Shown: piece after piece, positions 40,332-49,263 of the stretch
How positions within the stretch are numbered: the stretch's first letter is position 1
Layout: each line of letters opens with the position of its first letter
From: Pseudomonas putida
GTDB taxonomy: Bacteria; Pseudomonadota; Gammaproteobacteria; Pseudomonadales; Pseudomonadaceae
Reading direction: 5' to 3'
DNA: 64,000 nucleotides
Assembly: GCF_002741075.1 (NCBI RefSeq)
Contig: NZ_CP016634.1
Coordinates: 4,578,501-4,642,500 of the forward strand
Notes under the pieces: generated by a model
What the model was told of the DNA's origin: nothing
Database searches by the model: none
What the model saw: only the letters and a program-made list of their open reading frames with translations
Program-made: the position numbers and the translations under genes

Positions 40332-41168
40332 TTACTCGGCGATCAGCCAGTCCATGCGGAAGCTGCCGGCTGTTTGCGCCAACTCATTGGCCAGCCACGG
40401 CAGCAGCTCGCGCAGCTCCTCTTCCAGGCCCCAAGGCGGATTGGCGATGGCCAGCCCCGAGCCGTTGAGGCCCTGGGGACTGTCCTGGTGATGGACATAC
40501 AGCTCGACCCGCAGCAACTTGGGTGCCCCGGTGCTGGTCAGGTCCTGATAGAAACGTGTCAGCGAGCGCTGATCCTTGATCGGGTACCAGATCGCCGCGA
40601 CAGTCTGGCGCATGCGACCGATCGCCTCTTTCATCGCCACGGTGCAGCGCTTGAGCTCATCGGCCTGCTCGAACGGCGGATCGATCAGCATAACCGCGCG
40701 CTTTTCCTGGACCGGCAGCAATGCCCGAGGCACATGCCAGCCCTCCCCCAGGTGTACGACCACGCGCGGGTCCTTCTTCATGTTGTCCTTGAGCAGTGGG
40801 CCGTCTTCAGGGTGTTTCTCATTGAGCAACGCCCGGTCCTGCTGGCGCATCAGGCGCCGTGCCAGCTCCGGCGAACCAGGGTAGTAGCGCAACTCGCCGT
40901 CCGGGTTAAGGCGTTTGATGATACGCAGGTAGTCAGCGGTGACTGCCGGCAGGTCTTCGCGATTCCAGAGCCGGGCGACACCTTCGAGGTATTCGCCGGT
41001 GCGGGTCGCCTGGTCGCCTTGCAGGTCGTACAGGCCGAGGCCGGCATGGGTATCGATGTAGGCGAATGGCTGTTCCTTGCGCGACATCAGGGCGATGAGG
41101 CGGGTCAGCACGATGTGCTTGAGGACGTCGGCATGGTTGCCGGCGTGGAAGGCGTGACGATAGTTCAT
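40332..41168 (-). CDS. rlmJ: 23S rRNA (adenine-2030-N6) methyltransferase RlmJ
   Basis: RlmJ methylates A2030 of 23S rRNA using S-adenosylmethionine. The 278-residue protein starts with MNYRHAFHAGNHADVLKHIV, a nearly invariant RlmJ sequence, and has the catalytic DPPFE motif in VMLIDPPFEQ. AYIDTHAGLGLYDL is the SAM-binding loop. The ATG at 41168 is secure, and the frame continues upstream for 32 codons without family similarity. It stands alone between the carbamoyltransferase and putP. A short degenerate REP-like repeat (ttcgcgggcaaacccg, about 41241-41256) lies between it and putP. Confidence 0.96.
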   Translation of the reverse strand: MNYRHAFHAGNHADVLKHIVLTRLIALMSRKEQPFAYIDTHAGLGLYDLQGDQATRTGEYLEGVARLWNREDLPAVTADYLRIIKRLNPDGELRYYPGSPELARRLMRQQDRALLNEKHPEDGPLLKDNMKKDPRVVVHLGEGWHVPRALLPVQEKRAVMLIDPPFEQADELKRCTVAMKEAIGRMRQTVAAIWYPIKDQRSLTRFYQDLTSTGAPKLLRVELYVHHQDSPQGLNGSGLAIANPPWGLEEELRELLPWLANELAQTAGSFRMDWLIAE

Positions 41169-41330
41169 GGCAACTCCTGCGGGGGCGACAAGTTTACCTT
41201 GTCGCGCCAGCGGAGTCAGGTACGGCAGTCGGGGTGAAGCCTTCGCGGGCAAACCCGCCTTCACAAGCCCAGCGAAGCAGCTATAGAAGCGGACTTACCC
41301 GCAAAAAGATCGCAGCCGACCCAGAAGCTC

Positions 41331-42809
41331 TTACTTGTTCGTGTGGTACGCCGCGTCAGCGGTTTCAAAGCGCGAAACCATGCTGCTCGACGGGCTGCCC
41401 AGCTTGCTCACCACAACGATGGCGATGCTGGCGAACAGGAAGCCCGGGATGATTTCGTACAGCCCCATGCCGACATAGTTCTTCCACAGGATCACCGTCA
41501 GGGCGCCGATAACGATACCGGCCAGCGCGCCATTGCGGGTCATGCCCTTCCACAGCACGGAGATCAGCACGACTGGGCCGAAGGCTGCGCCGAAGCCGGC
41601 CCAGGCGTAGGCCACCAGGCCCAGCACGCGGTTTTCCGGATTGGAGGCCATGGCGATGGCGATCAGGGCCACGGCCAGGACCATCAGGCGACCGACCCAG
41701 ACCAGCTCACGCTGCGAGGCATTCTTGCGCAGGAAGGATTTGTAGAAGTCTTCGGTCAGGGCGCTGGAGCACACCAGCAGCTGGCAGCTCAGGGTGCTCA
41801 TTACCGCAGCCAGGATGGCCGACAGCAGGACACCGGCAACCCATGGATTGAACAGGATCTTGGCCAGCTCGATGAACACGCGCTCGTGGTTCTCGGTGAC
41901 AGGACCGGCGACCTCGGGGTGAGCCGAGAAGTAGGCGATACCGAAGAAACCGACGGCACAGGTACCGGCCAGGCACAGGATCATCCAGGTCATGGAGATA
42001 CGACGGGCCTTGGCGATCGACTTGACCGAGTCAGCGGCCATGAAGCGCGCCAGGATGTGCGGCTGACCGAAATAGCCCAGGCCCCAACCCATCAGCGAGA
42101 TGATGCCGATGAAGGTCGCACCGCGGAACATGTCGAAGTTGGCAGGGTTCTGCGCTTCGATGGCCAGGAAGGTGGCGTCGAAGCCGCCGGTGGAGATCAG
42201 CACGATGATCGGGGTGAGGATCAGGGCGAAGATCATCAGCGAAGCTTGTACGGTGTCGGTCCAGCTCACCGCCAGGAAGCCACCGACGAAGGTGTAGGCG
42301 ATGGTGGCGGCAGCGCCTGCCCACAGGGCGGTCTCGTACGACATGCCGAAGGTGCTTTCGAACAGGCGGGCACCAGCGACGATGCCGGAAGCGCAGTAGA
42401 TGGTGAAGAACACCAGGATGACGATGGCCGAGATGACGCGCAGCAGGCCGCTGTTGTCTTCAAAGCGGCTGGAGAAGTAGTCCGGCAGAGTCAGGGCGTC
42501 GCCGTTGTACTCGGTCTGCACACGCAGGCGGCCTGCGACGAACAACCAGTTGAGGTAGGCACCGACGGTCAGGCCGATGGCGATCCAGGCTTCGGAAAGA
42601 CCTGCGAAGTAGATGGCGCCCGGCAGGCCCATCAGCAGCCAGCCGCTCATGTCGGAGGCGCCGGCTGAAAGCGCGGTGACCACGCTACCGAGGCTGCGTC
42701 CGCCCAGGATGTAGTCGGAGAGGTTTTTGGTGGAGCGATAGGCGGCGAAGCCGATCAGCACCATTACCGCAATGTAGATCACGAAGGTGATCGTGAGTGG
42801 ATTGCCCAT
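41331..42809 (-). CDS. putP: Sodium/proline symporter PutP
   Basis: PutP imports L-proline with sodium. The 492-residue protein has about 13 membrane helices of the SSS family. It starts MGNPLTITFVIYIAVMVLIG and has ALSAGASDMSGWLLMGLPGA with the sodium and substrate residues, then FFTIYCASGIVAGARLFEST and the GWGLGYFGQPHILARFMA signature. The C-terminal tail SSSMVSRFETADAAYHTNK is soluble. The gene diverges from putA, with a 353-bp control region full of GTTGCA motifs, so both are expected to be repressed by PutA when proline is absent. Confidence 0.97.
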   Translation of the reverse strand: MGNPLTITFVIYIAVMVLIGFAAYRSTKNLSDYILGGRSLGSVVTALSAGASDMSGWLLMGLPGAIYFAGLSEAWIAIGLTVGAYLNWLFVAGRLRVQTEYNGDALTLPDYFSSRFEDNSGLLRVISAIVILVFFTIYCASGIVAGARLFESTFGMSYETALWAGAAATIAYTFVGGFLAVSWTDTVQASLMIFALILTPIIVLISTGGFDATFLAIEAQNPANFDMFRGATFIGIISLMGWGLGYFGQPHILARFMAADSVKSIAKARRISMTWMILCLAGTCAVGFFGIAYFSAHPEVAGPVTENHERVFIELAKILFNPWVAGVLLSAILAAVMSTLSCQLLVCSSALTEDFYKSFLRKNASQRELVWVGRLMVLAVALIAIAMASNPENRVLGLVAYAWAGFGAAFGPVVLISVLWKGMTRNGALAGIVIGALTVILWKNYVGMGLYEIIPGFLFASIAIVVVSKLGSPSSSMVSRFETADAAYHTNK

Positions 42810-42857
42810 GGTTGTGCCCTGGCGTTGTTTTTATGTCTTGCGACCGCCGGCAAGGCG

Positions 42858-43094
42858 GTTGCACCTAGGCGGCGCATCCTATGCAACAACATGAACGAGG
42901 TGCAACCCTTTTTCATTTGCAAGTTGCACCTACACCTGCATTTTCAGACAAAACCGCTTCTTTGCGCCTTTTTGTTTCAAAAACCGGGGTTTTCATAAGA
43001 AAAAGCACCAAGAAAGTCCATTTTCATGCCAGCGAAGAAACCGTCGGACGAGTTGCACCTACGCCGATCAAAAAACGGGTTGCACCCGGTTGCA
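42858..43094. promoter_or_regulatory. PutA operator array in the putP-putA intergenic region
   Basis: The 353-bp gene-free stretch between putP and putA (42810-43162) has seven copies of the hexamer GTTGCA: plus strand at 42858, 42923, 43052, 43079 and 43089, minus strand at 42882 and 42901. Three copies extend to gttgcaccta. The copies at 42898-42906 and 42923-42931 form a perfect 9-bp inverted repeat. The copies at 43079 and 43089 are 10 bp apart, one helical turn. GTTGCA is the known operator of the PutA ribbon-helix-helix domain in E. coli. These sites flank both promoters and explain coordinated repression. Confidence 0.85.
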
Positions 43095-43162
43095 CCCGGA
43101 TTGTCCTACAGCTAATCTTGCCCCAGCTTAGGCCACATCCGTGGCAATAACGAGGATAAGAA

Positions 43163-46100
43163 ATGGCGACGACCACCCTTGGGGTCAAACTCGACGACCC
43201 GACCCGTGAGCGACTCAAAGCAGCCGCGCAGTCCATTGACCGCACGCCGCATTGGTTGATCAAGCAGGCGATCTTCAACTACCTGGAGAAGCTCGAGGGT
43301 GGCGCCACCCTGAACGAACTCAACGGCCATGCCGCCAGCCTGAGCGACGATGCCGGCGACGTCCAGCCCGACCACAGCCATCAGTGCTTCCTCGAGTTCG
43401 CCGAAAGCATTCTGCCGCAATCGGTCCTGCGCTCGGCCATTACCGCCGCCTACCGCCGCCCCGAGCCCGAAGTGGTGCCGATGCTGCTGGAGCAGGCGCG
43501 CCTTTCCACCGAGCAAGCCGAGGCCACCAACAAGCTCGCTGCCGGCATTGCCGAAAAACTGCGCAACCAGAAGAGCGCCAGCGGCCGCGCCGGCATCGTC
43601 CAGGGCCTGCTGCAGGAGTTCTCCCTGTCGTCCCAGGAAGGCGTGGCACTGATGTGCCTGGCCGAAGCGCTGCTGCGCATTCCGGACAAAGGCACCCGGG
43701 ACGCCCTGATCCGCGACAAGATCAGCACCGGCAACTGGCAGCCACACCTGGGCAACAGCCCGTCGCTGTTCGTCAATGCCGCCACCTGGGGCCTGCTGCT
43801 GACCGGCAAGCTGGTCTCCACCCACAACGAATCCGGCCTGACCTCCTCGCTCACCCGCATCATCGGCAAGAGCGGCGAGCCGATGATCCGCAAGGGCGTC
43901 GACATGGCCATGCGCCTGATGGGCGAGCAGTTCGTCACCGGCGAGACCATCGCCGAAGCCCTGGCCAACGCCAGCAAGTTCGAAGCCAAGGGCTTCCGCT
44001 ACTCCTACGACATGCTCGGCGAGGCCGCCCTGACCGAGCACGACGCCCAGAAGTACCTGGCCTCCTACGAGCAGGCGATCCACTCGATCGGCAAAGCTTC
44101 TCACGGCCGTGGCATCTATGAAGGCCCGGGCATCTCCATCAAGCTCTCCGCCCTGCACCCGCGCTACAGCCGCGCCCAATACGAGCGTGTGATGGAAGAG
44201 CTCTACCCGCGCCTGCTGTCGCTGACCCAACTGGCCAAGCAGTACGACATCGGCCTGAACATCGACGCCGAGGAAGCCGACCGCCTGGAGCTGTCCCTGG
44301 ACCTGCTCGAGCGCCTGTGCTTCGAACCCTCGCTGGCTGGCTGGAACGGCATCGGTTTCGTCATCCAGGCCTACCAGAAGCGCTGCCCGTACGTGATCGA
44401 CTACGTCATCGACCTGGCCAAGCGCAGCCGCCACCGCCTGATGATTCGCCTGGTCAAGGGCGCCTACTGGGACAGCGAGATCAAACGCGCCCAGGTCGAA
44501 GGCCTGGAAGGCTACCCGGTCTATACCCGCAAGGTTTACACCGACGTTTCCTACATCGCATGCGCCCGCAAGCTGCTGTCGGTGCCGGAAGCCATCTATC
44601 CGCAGTTCGCCACCCACAACGCCCACACCCTGTCGGCCATCTACCACATCGCCGGCCAGAACTACTACCCGGGCCAGTACGAGTTCCAGTGCCTGCATGG
44701 CATGGGCGAGCCGCTGTACGAGCAGGTGGTGGGCAAGGTCTCCGAAGGCAAGCTGAACCGTCCGTGCCGCGTGTACGCCCCGGTCGGCACCCACGAAACC
44801 CTGCTGGCCTACCTGGTCCGTCGCCTGCTGGAAAACGGAGCAAACACCTCGTTCGTCAACCGCATCGCCGACCACTCGATCTCCATCCAGGAACTGGTCG
44901 CCGACCCGGTCGCCAGCATCGAGCGCATGGGGACCCAGGAAGGCAGCATCGGCCTGCCGCACCCGCGCATTCCGATGCCGCGTGAGCTGTATGGCAGCGA
45001 GCGGGCCAACTCGGCCGGCATCGACATGGCCAACGAACATCGCCTGGCGTCGCTGTCCTGCGCCCTACTGGCCACTGCCCACAATGACTGGAAGGCTGCC
45101 CCTCTGCTGGCCTGCGCTGCCAGTGAGCAGCCAGCCGCGCAGGTGCTCAACCCGGCCGATCATCGTGATGTCGTCGGCCACGTGCAGGAAGCCACCGTCG
45201 AGGACGTCGACAATGCCATCCAATGCGCGCTCAATGCCGCGCCAATCTGGCAGGCCACACCGCCCGCCGAACGCGCCGCGATCCTCGAACGCGCCGCGGA
45301 CCTGATGGAAGCCGATATCCAACCGCTGATGGGCCTGCTGGTGCGCGAAGCCGGCAAGACCTACGCCAACGCCATCGCCGAAGTGCGCGAGGCAGTGGAC
45401 TTCCTGCGTTACTACGCGGTGCAGGCACGCAACGACTTCAGCAACGACAGCTGCCGCCCGCTGGGTCCGGTGGTGTGCATCAGCCCGTGGAACTTCCCGC
45501 TGGCGATCTTCTCCGGCCAGGTGGCCGCCGCCCTGGCCGCGGGCAACCCGGTCCTGGCCAAGCCTGCCGAACAGACCCCGCTGGTCGCCGCCCAGGCCGT
45601 GCGCCTGCTGCTCGAAGCCGGCATCCCTGAAGGCGTACTGCAACTGCTGCCAGGCCGCGGCGAAACCGTCGGTGCCGGCCTGGTCGGTGACGAGCGCGTC
45701 AAGGGCGTGATGTTCACCGGTTCCACCGAAGTCGCTCGCCTGCTGCAACGCAACATCGCAGGCCGCCTGGACAACCAGGGCCGCCCGATCCCGCTGATCG
45801 CCGAAACCGGCGGCCAGAACGCCATGATCGTGGACTCCTCGGCCCTCACCGAGCAGGTGGTGATCGACGTGGTGTCCTCCGCGTTCGACAGCGCCGGCCA
45901 ACGTTGCTCGGCCCTGCGCGTGCTGTGCCTGCAGGAAGATTCCGCCGACCGCGTGATCGAGATGCTCAAGGGCGCCATGGCCGAAAGCCGCCTGGGCAAC
46001 CCCGAGCGCCTGTCCGTGGACATCGGCCCGGTCATCGACGCCGAAGCGAAAGCTGGTATCGAGAAGCACATCCAGGGCATGCGCGACAAAGGCCGCTCGG

Positions 46101-47116
46101 TTTATCAGGTCGCCATCGCCGAAGGCGAAGAGATCAAGCGCGGCACCTTCGTGATGCCAACCCTGATCGAGCTGGAAAGCTTCGACGAGCTCAAGCGCGA
46201 GATCTTCGGTCCGGTCCTGCACGTGGTGCGCTACAACCGCAACGACCTCAACCAGCTGATCGAGCAGATCAACGCCTCCGGCTACGGCCTGACCCTGGGC
46301 GTACATACCCGCATCGACGAGACCATCGCCAAGGTGGTGGACAACGTCAACGCTGGCAACATGTACGTCAACCGCAACATTGTCGGTGCCGTGGTCGGCG
46401 TCCAGCCGTTCGGTGGTGAAGGCCTGTCCGGCACCGGTCCGAAAGCGGGTGGCCCGCTGTACCTGTACCGCCTGCTGTCGACCCGTCCGGCCGACGCCAT
46501 CGCCCGCCACTTCCAGCGTGTCGACGGCGAAGGCAAGGTCGACACTGTCCTGCGCGACCAGCTGATCAAGCCGCTGCAGACCCTCAAGACCTGGGCCGCC
46601 AGCAGCCAGCTGGGCGACCTGGCCAACCTGTGCGAACAGTTCGCCGCCCAGTCCCAGAGCGGTATCAGCCGCGTGCTGCCCGGCCCGACCGGCGAGCGCA
46701 ACACCTACACCGTGCTGCCACGTGAGCACGTGCTGTGCCTGGCCGACAACGACGGCGATCTGCTGGCTCAACTGGCTGCCGTACTGGCCGTGGGCAGCTC
46801 GGCGGTATGGGTCGACGCGGAGCCTGCCAAGAGCCTGCGCGCCCGCCTGCCGAAGGAGCTGCAAGCGAAGGTCAAGCTGGTGGCCGACTGGCAGAAGGAC
46901 GAAGTCGCCTTCGACGCCGTCATCCACCACGGCGACTCCGACCAATTGCGCGGCGTCTGCGAGCAGGTAGCCAAGCGCGCCGGTGCCATCGTCGGTGTCC
47001 ACGGCCTCTCGAGCGGCGACCACCAGATCGCCCTGGAGCGCCTGGTAATCGAGCGCGCGGTGAGCGTCAACACCGCAGCGGCAGGTGGCAACGCCAGCCT
47101 GATGACCATCGGCTGA
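43163..47116 (+). CDS. putA: Trifunctional PutA: repressor, proline dehydrogenase and P5C dehydrogenase
   Basis: PutA oxidises proline to glutamate in two steps and represses the put genes when proline is low. The 1317-residue length equals trifunctional E. coli PutA. Residues 1-47 (TTTLGVKLDDPTRERLKAAA, ending in the DNA-binding helix) form a ribbon-helix-helix repressor. The proline dehydrogenase barrel covers about 200-560 (RLVKGAYWDSEIK and YEFQCLHGMGEPLYEQV). The P5C dehydrogenase covers about 640-1120, with the GETGGQNA-like glutamate site and the catalytic Cys915 in AGQRCSALRVL. A gagga site precedes the ATG. The membrane-associated C-terminal domain closes the protein. A strong terminator follows. 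Confidence 0.98.
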   Translation: MATTTLGVKLDDPTRERLKAAAQSIDRTPHWLIKQAIFNYLEKLEGGATLNELNGHAASLSDDAGDVQPDHSHQCFLEFAESILPQSVLRSAITAAYRRPEPEVVPMLLEQARLSTEQAEATNKLAAGIAEKLRNQKSASGRAGIVQGLLQEFSLSSQEGVALMCLAEALLRIPDKGTRDALIRDKISTGNWQPHLGNSPSLFVNAATWGLLLTGKLVSTHNESGLTSSLTRIIGKSGEPMIRKGVDMAMRLMGEQFVTGETIAEALANASKFEAKGFRYSYDMLGEAALTEHDAQKYLASYEQAIHSIGKASHGRGIYEGPGISIKLSALHPRYSRAQYERVMEELYPRLLSLTQLAKQYDIGLNIDAEEADRLELSLDLLERLCFEPSLAGWNGIGFVIQAYQKRCPYVIDYVIDLAKRSRHRLMIRLVKGAYWDSEIKRAQVEGLEGYPVYTRKVYTDVSYIACARKLLSVPEAIYPQFATHNAHTLSAIYHIAGQNYYPGQYEFQCLHGMGEPLYEQVVGKVSEGKLNRPCRVYAPVGTHETLLAYLVRRLLENGANTSFVNRIADHSISIQELVADPVASIERMGTQEGSIGLPHPRIPMPRELYGSERANSAGIDMANEHRLASLSCALLATAHNDWKAAPLLACAASEQPAAQVLNPADHRDVVGHVQEATVEDVDNAIQCALNAAPIWQATPPAERAAILERAADLMEADIQPLMGLLVREAGKTYANAIAEVREAVDFLRYYAVQARNDFSNDSCRPLGPVVCISPWNFPLAIFSGQVAAALAAGNPVLAKPAEQTPLVAAQAVRLLLEAGIPEGVLQLLPGRGETVGAGLVGDERVKGVMFTGSTEVARLLQRNIAGRLDNQGRPIPLIAETGGQNAMIVDSSALTEQVVIDVVSSAFDSAGQRCSALRVLCLQEDSADRVIEMLKGAMAESRLGNPERLSVDIGPVIDAEAKAGIEKHIQGMRDKGRSVYQVAIAEGEEIKRGTFVMPTLIELESFDELKREIFGPVLHVVRYNRNDLNQLIEQINASGYGLTLGVHTRIDETIAKVVDNVNAGNMYVNRNIVGAVVGVQPFGGEGLSGTGPKAGGPLYLYRLLSTRPADAIARHFQRVDGEGKVDTVLRDQLIKPLQTLKTWAASSQLGDLANLCEQFAAQSQSGISRVLPGPTGERNTYTVLPREHVLCLADNDGDLLAQLAAVLAVGSSAVWVDAEPAKSLRARLPKELQAKVKLVADWQKDEVAFDAVIHHGDSDQLRGVCEQVAKRAGAIVGVHGLSSGDHQIALERLVIERAVSVNTAAAGGNASLMTIG

Positions 47117-47130
47117 TTCACACGCTGAAC

Positions 47131-47161
47131 AAAAAAGGAGAGCTTCGGCTCTCCTTTTTTT
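47131..47161 (+). terminator. Intrinsic terminator of putA
   Basis: An A tract, the hairpin ggagagc-ttcg-gctctcc with a UUCG tetraloop, and a run of seven T bases lie just after the putA stop. The A tract also makes it usable from the opposite strand by the convergent small membrane gene. Confidence 0.93.
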
Positions 47162-47176
47162 ATCTGTGACATTGAG

Positions 47177-47605
47177 TCAGGCGACTATCTGCCTTCTACC
47201 AAAGAACCAGAGCGTCCAGATTTTGAACAGTTCGCACGCCAGCACGATCAAAAAGAACATCAACGGATGGGCTGACGCTTGGTACCCCTCGTACAGGTAA
47301 AGGACCGAAACGGAGGGAATGAACAAGAGCAACCTGACAGGCAATTGCAACCCCACCAGCCATTTCACGCCATTGCGCTGAGCGAAGAACAGCACACAAC
47401 TGACGCCCACTGACACCAGCAGGCCCAGGCGCAAGGCAAAAAGCACAGCGGTCGCCATACCTTCGTCGCTGGCGACCATGGGAATCCGTAGCGCATCGGA
47501 AACGAATGGAACCCTGCCACTGGCGATCGCTTTGAACACGTAGTCGATTAACAACAGGGCATCGAACGCGCCCCAGCACCACCAGCTGATCCGTCTGCTG
47601 TTCAT
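47177..47605 (-). CDS. Small four-helix membrane protein of unknown function
   Basis: I do not recognise this gene. The preferred start is the ATG at 47605, preceded by aaggtaaa, which gives 142 residues with four hydrophobic segments: SWWCWGAFDALLLIDYVFKA, AVLFALRLGLLVSVGVSCVL, WLVGLQLPVRLLLFIPSVSV and HPLMFFLIVLACELFKIWTL. It ends with a basic tail. No catalytic motif is visible. The open frame continues far upstream but the added part is arginine-rich and frame-shadow-like. It stands alone between putA and the TldD gene, convergent with putA. Its position does not suggest a role. Confidence 0.6.
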   Translation of the reverse strand: MNSRRISWWCWGAFDALLLIDYVFKAIASGRVPFVSDALRIPMVASDEGMATAVLFALRLGLLVSVGVSCVLFFAQRNGVKWLVGLQLPVRLLLFIPSVSVLYLYEGYQASAHPLMFFLIVLACELFKIWTLWFFGRRQIVA

Positions 47606-47820
47606 AACAAGATTTACCTTTTGACGATCGTTGAGCACGGGAGTCCACAGCCCGCGGGCGTGTACCGTGAAAGCTTCACGCCACACGTTATTTCCTCCAC
47701 CTGCAAAGTGCGAGGCTGCCATAATGACGTCGCGCGGTTCAAGGCAGGCAATTTCACCTGCCTGAGCGCGCAAGAGGGGTGGTTCTAAAGGGGGAGCCAC
47801 CGCGCACCGGAGGTTCCCGC

Positions 47821-49263
47821 ATGTTCGATTCCAGCGCCCTGCTGCGCCAGCGCTTCGCCGCACTGCGCAGTTCGGCCGAGTTGTTTTCCCTACGCCATGT
47901 GAAGCAGTCGCACCAGAGTCTGTCGGTGCGTCGCAATGTGGCCGAGCCACCGTTCTTCAGCCAGGACGAAGGCGCCATGCTCACCGTGCGCGTCAAGGGC
48001 GTGGAGGCCTATGCAGCCACTGCCGACCTGTCCCAGGCCGGCCTGCAAAGCGCCCTCGAACAGGCCGAGTCGCTGGCTCGCACGATTGCCGCTCACAGCC
48101 TGCTGGACCTGAGCGGGCAGCCGGTGGCCAGCGAGCGCCATGATCATATCTCGCCTCACTTCGACCAACCGCTACCCAGCCTTGCCGAGTGCCTGGAACT
48201 GCTCGCCGCCGAATCGGCCAGCGTGCCCAAGGACAGTCGCCTGGTGGATTGGCAGGCGAGCCTGGGCATCAGCCTGGTCGAGCAGACCTACCTCAACTCC
48301 GCCGGTGCCGAGTTGCGCCATGCCCAGCGCTTCCTGTTCCCGGGCCTGGGCGTGACCGCCAGCGACGGCCAGGACAGCCAGAGCCGCAGCCTCGGCCGAG
48401 AGAACTTCGGCCAGCAAGGCGGTTTCGAGGTCATCGAGCGCTGCGGCCTGGTCGGTGCGGCCCGACGCATTGCCGACGAAGCCCTGCAGTTGCTGCTCGC
48501 GCCCAATACCCCCAGCGGCCCGCGCGATCTGCTGCTGATGCCGGACCAGATGATGCTGCAGATCCACGAATCCATTGGCCACCCACTGGAAATGGACCGC
48601 ATCCTGGGCGACGAGCGTAACTACGCCGGTACCAGCTTCGTGAAGGCGAGCGATTTCGGCCACCTGCAATACGGCTCTAAGCTGCTCAACGTGACCTTCG
48701 ATCCGACGATCGGCGAAGAGCTGGCCAGTTACAGCTTCGATGACGACGGCACTGCAGCGAGCAAGCAGTTTCTGATCCGCGACGGGCTGCTGCTGCGCCC
48801 CTTGGGTGGCGCCTTGTCGCAATACCGCTCGGGCCTGGACGGCGTAGCCAACAGCCGGGCCTGTGGCTGGAACCGCGCACCAATCGACCGCATGGCCAAC
48901 CTCAACATCGAGCCGGGTGATAAGTCACTGGCGCAGCTGATCGGCGGCATCGAGCACGGCATTCTCATGCGCACCAACCGCTCCTGGTCCATCGACGACG
49001 CACGCAACAAATTCCAGTTCGGCTGCGAGTGGGGCCAGTTGATCGAGAACGGCGAGCTCAAGGGCGTGGTGAAGAACCCCAACTACCGCGGCATCTCCGC
49101 GCAGTTCTGGGGCAATCTGGTCGCCGTGGGCGATCGCAGCACCTTCCAGGTGCTCGGCACGCCCAATTGCGGCAAGGGCGAGCCCAATCAGGTGGTACGG
49201 GTCGGCCACGCCTCGCCGGCGTGCGTGTTCCGCCAGATCGACGTATTCGGAGGAGACGCCTGA
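47821..49263 (+). CDS. TldD-family metalloprotease subunit
   Basis: The 480-residue protein is the catalytic subunit of a TldD/TldE-type protease. The zinc-binding motif HESIGH is at residues 249-253 (LQIHESIGHPLEMDRILGDE), and the third ligand is probably Cys468 near the end (PACVFRQIDVFGG). The N-terminal 240 residues form the typical TldD alpha/beta layer. A ggagg site is eight bases before the ATG. It overlaps the TldE-like gene by one base. TldD/TldE heterodimers cleave unfolded peptides, and examples mature microcins and other modified peptides. No precursor peptide is evident nearby. Pseudomonas genomes usually carry a separate canonical tldD-pmbA pair, so I leave the symbol empty. Confidence 0.88.
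   Translation: MFDSSALLRQRFAALRSSAELFSLRHVKQSHQSLSVRRNVAEPPFFSQDEGAMLTVRVKGVEAYAATADLSQAGLQSALEQAESLARTIAAHSLLDLSGQPVASERHDHISPHFDQPLPSLAECLELLAAESASVPKDSRLVDWQASLGISLVEQTYLNSAGAELRHAQRFLFPGLGVTASDGQDSQSRSLGRENFGQQGGFEVIERCGLVGAARRIADEALQLLLAPNTPSGPRDLLLMPDQMMLQIHESIGHPLEMDRILGDERNYAGTSFVKASDFGHLQYGSKLLNVTFDPTIGEELASYSFDDDGTAASKQFLIRDGLLLRPLGGALSQYRSGLDGVANSRACGWNRAPIDRMANLNIEPGDKSLAQLIGGIEHGILMRTNRSWSIDDARNKFQFGCEWGQLIENGELKGVVKNPNYRGISAQFWGNLVAVGDRSTFQVLGTPNCGKGEPNQVVRVGHASPACVFRQIDVFGGDA

Noticed and set aside
41237..41310. A full REP pair between rlmJ and putP
   Set aside because: Only one clear copy (ttcgcgggcaaacccg) is present. The second half is too degraded to call a pair.
43112..47023. 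Two minus-strand open frames of over 640 codons opposite putA
   Set aside because: Both are complementary to the unmistakable putA coding sequence and show no domain motifs.
47606..47950. N-terminal extension of the small membrane protein gene
   Set aside because: The 115 extra codons are arginine- and proline-rich, lie over the start region of the TldD gene, and lack any ribosome-binding site or domain.
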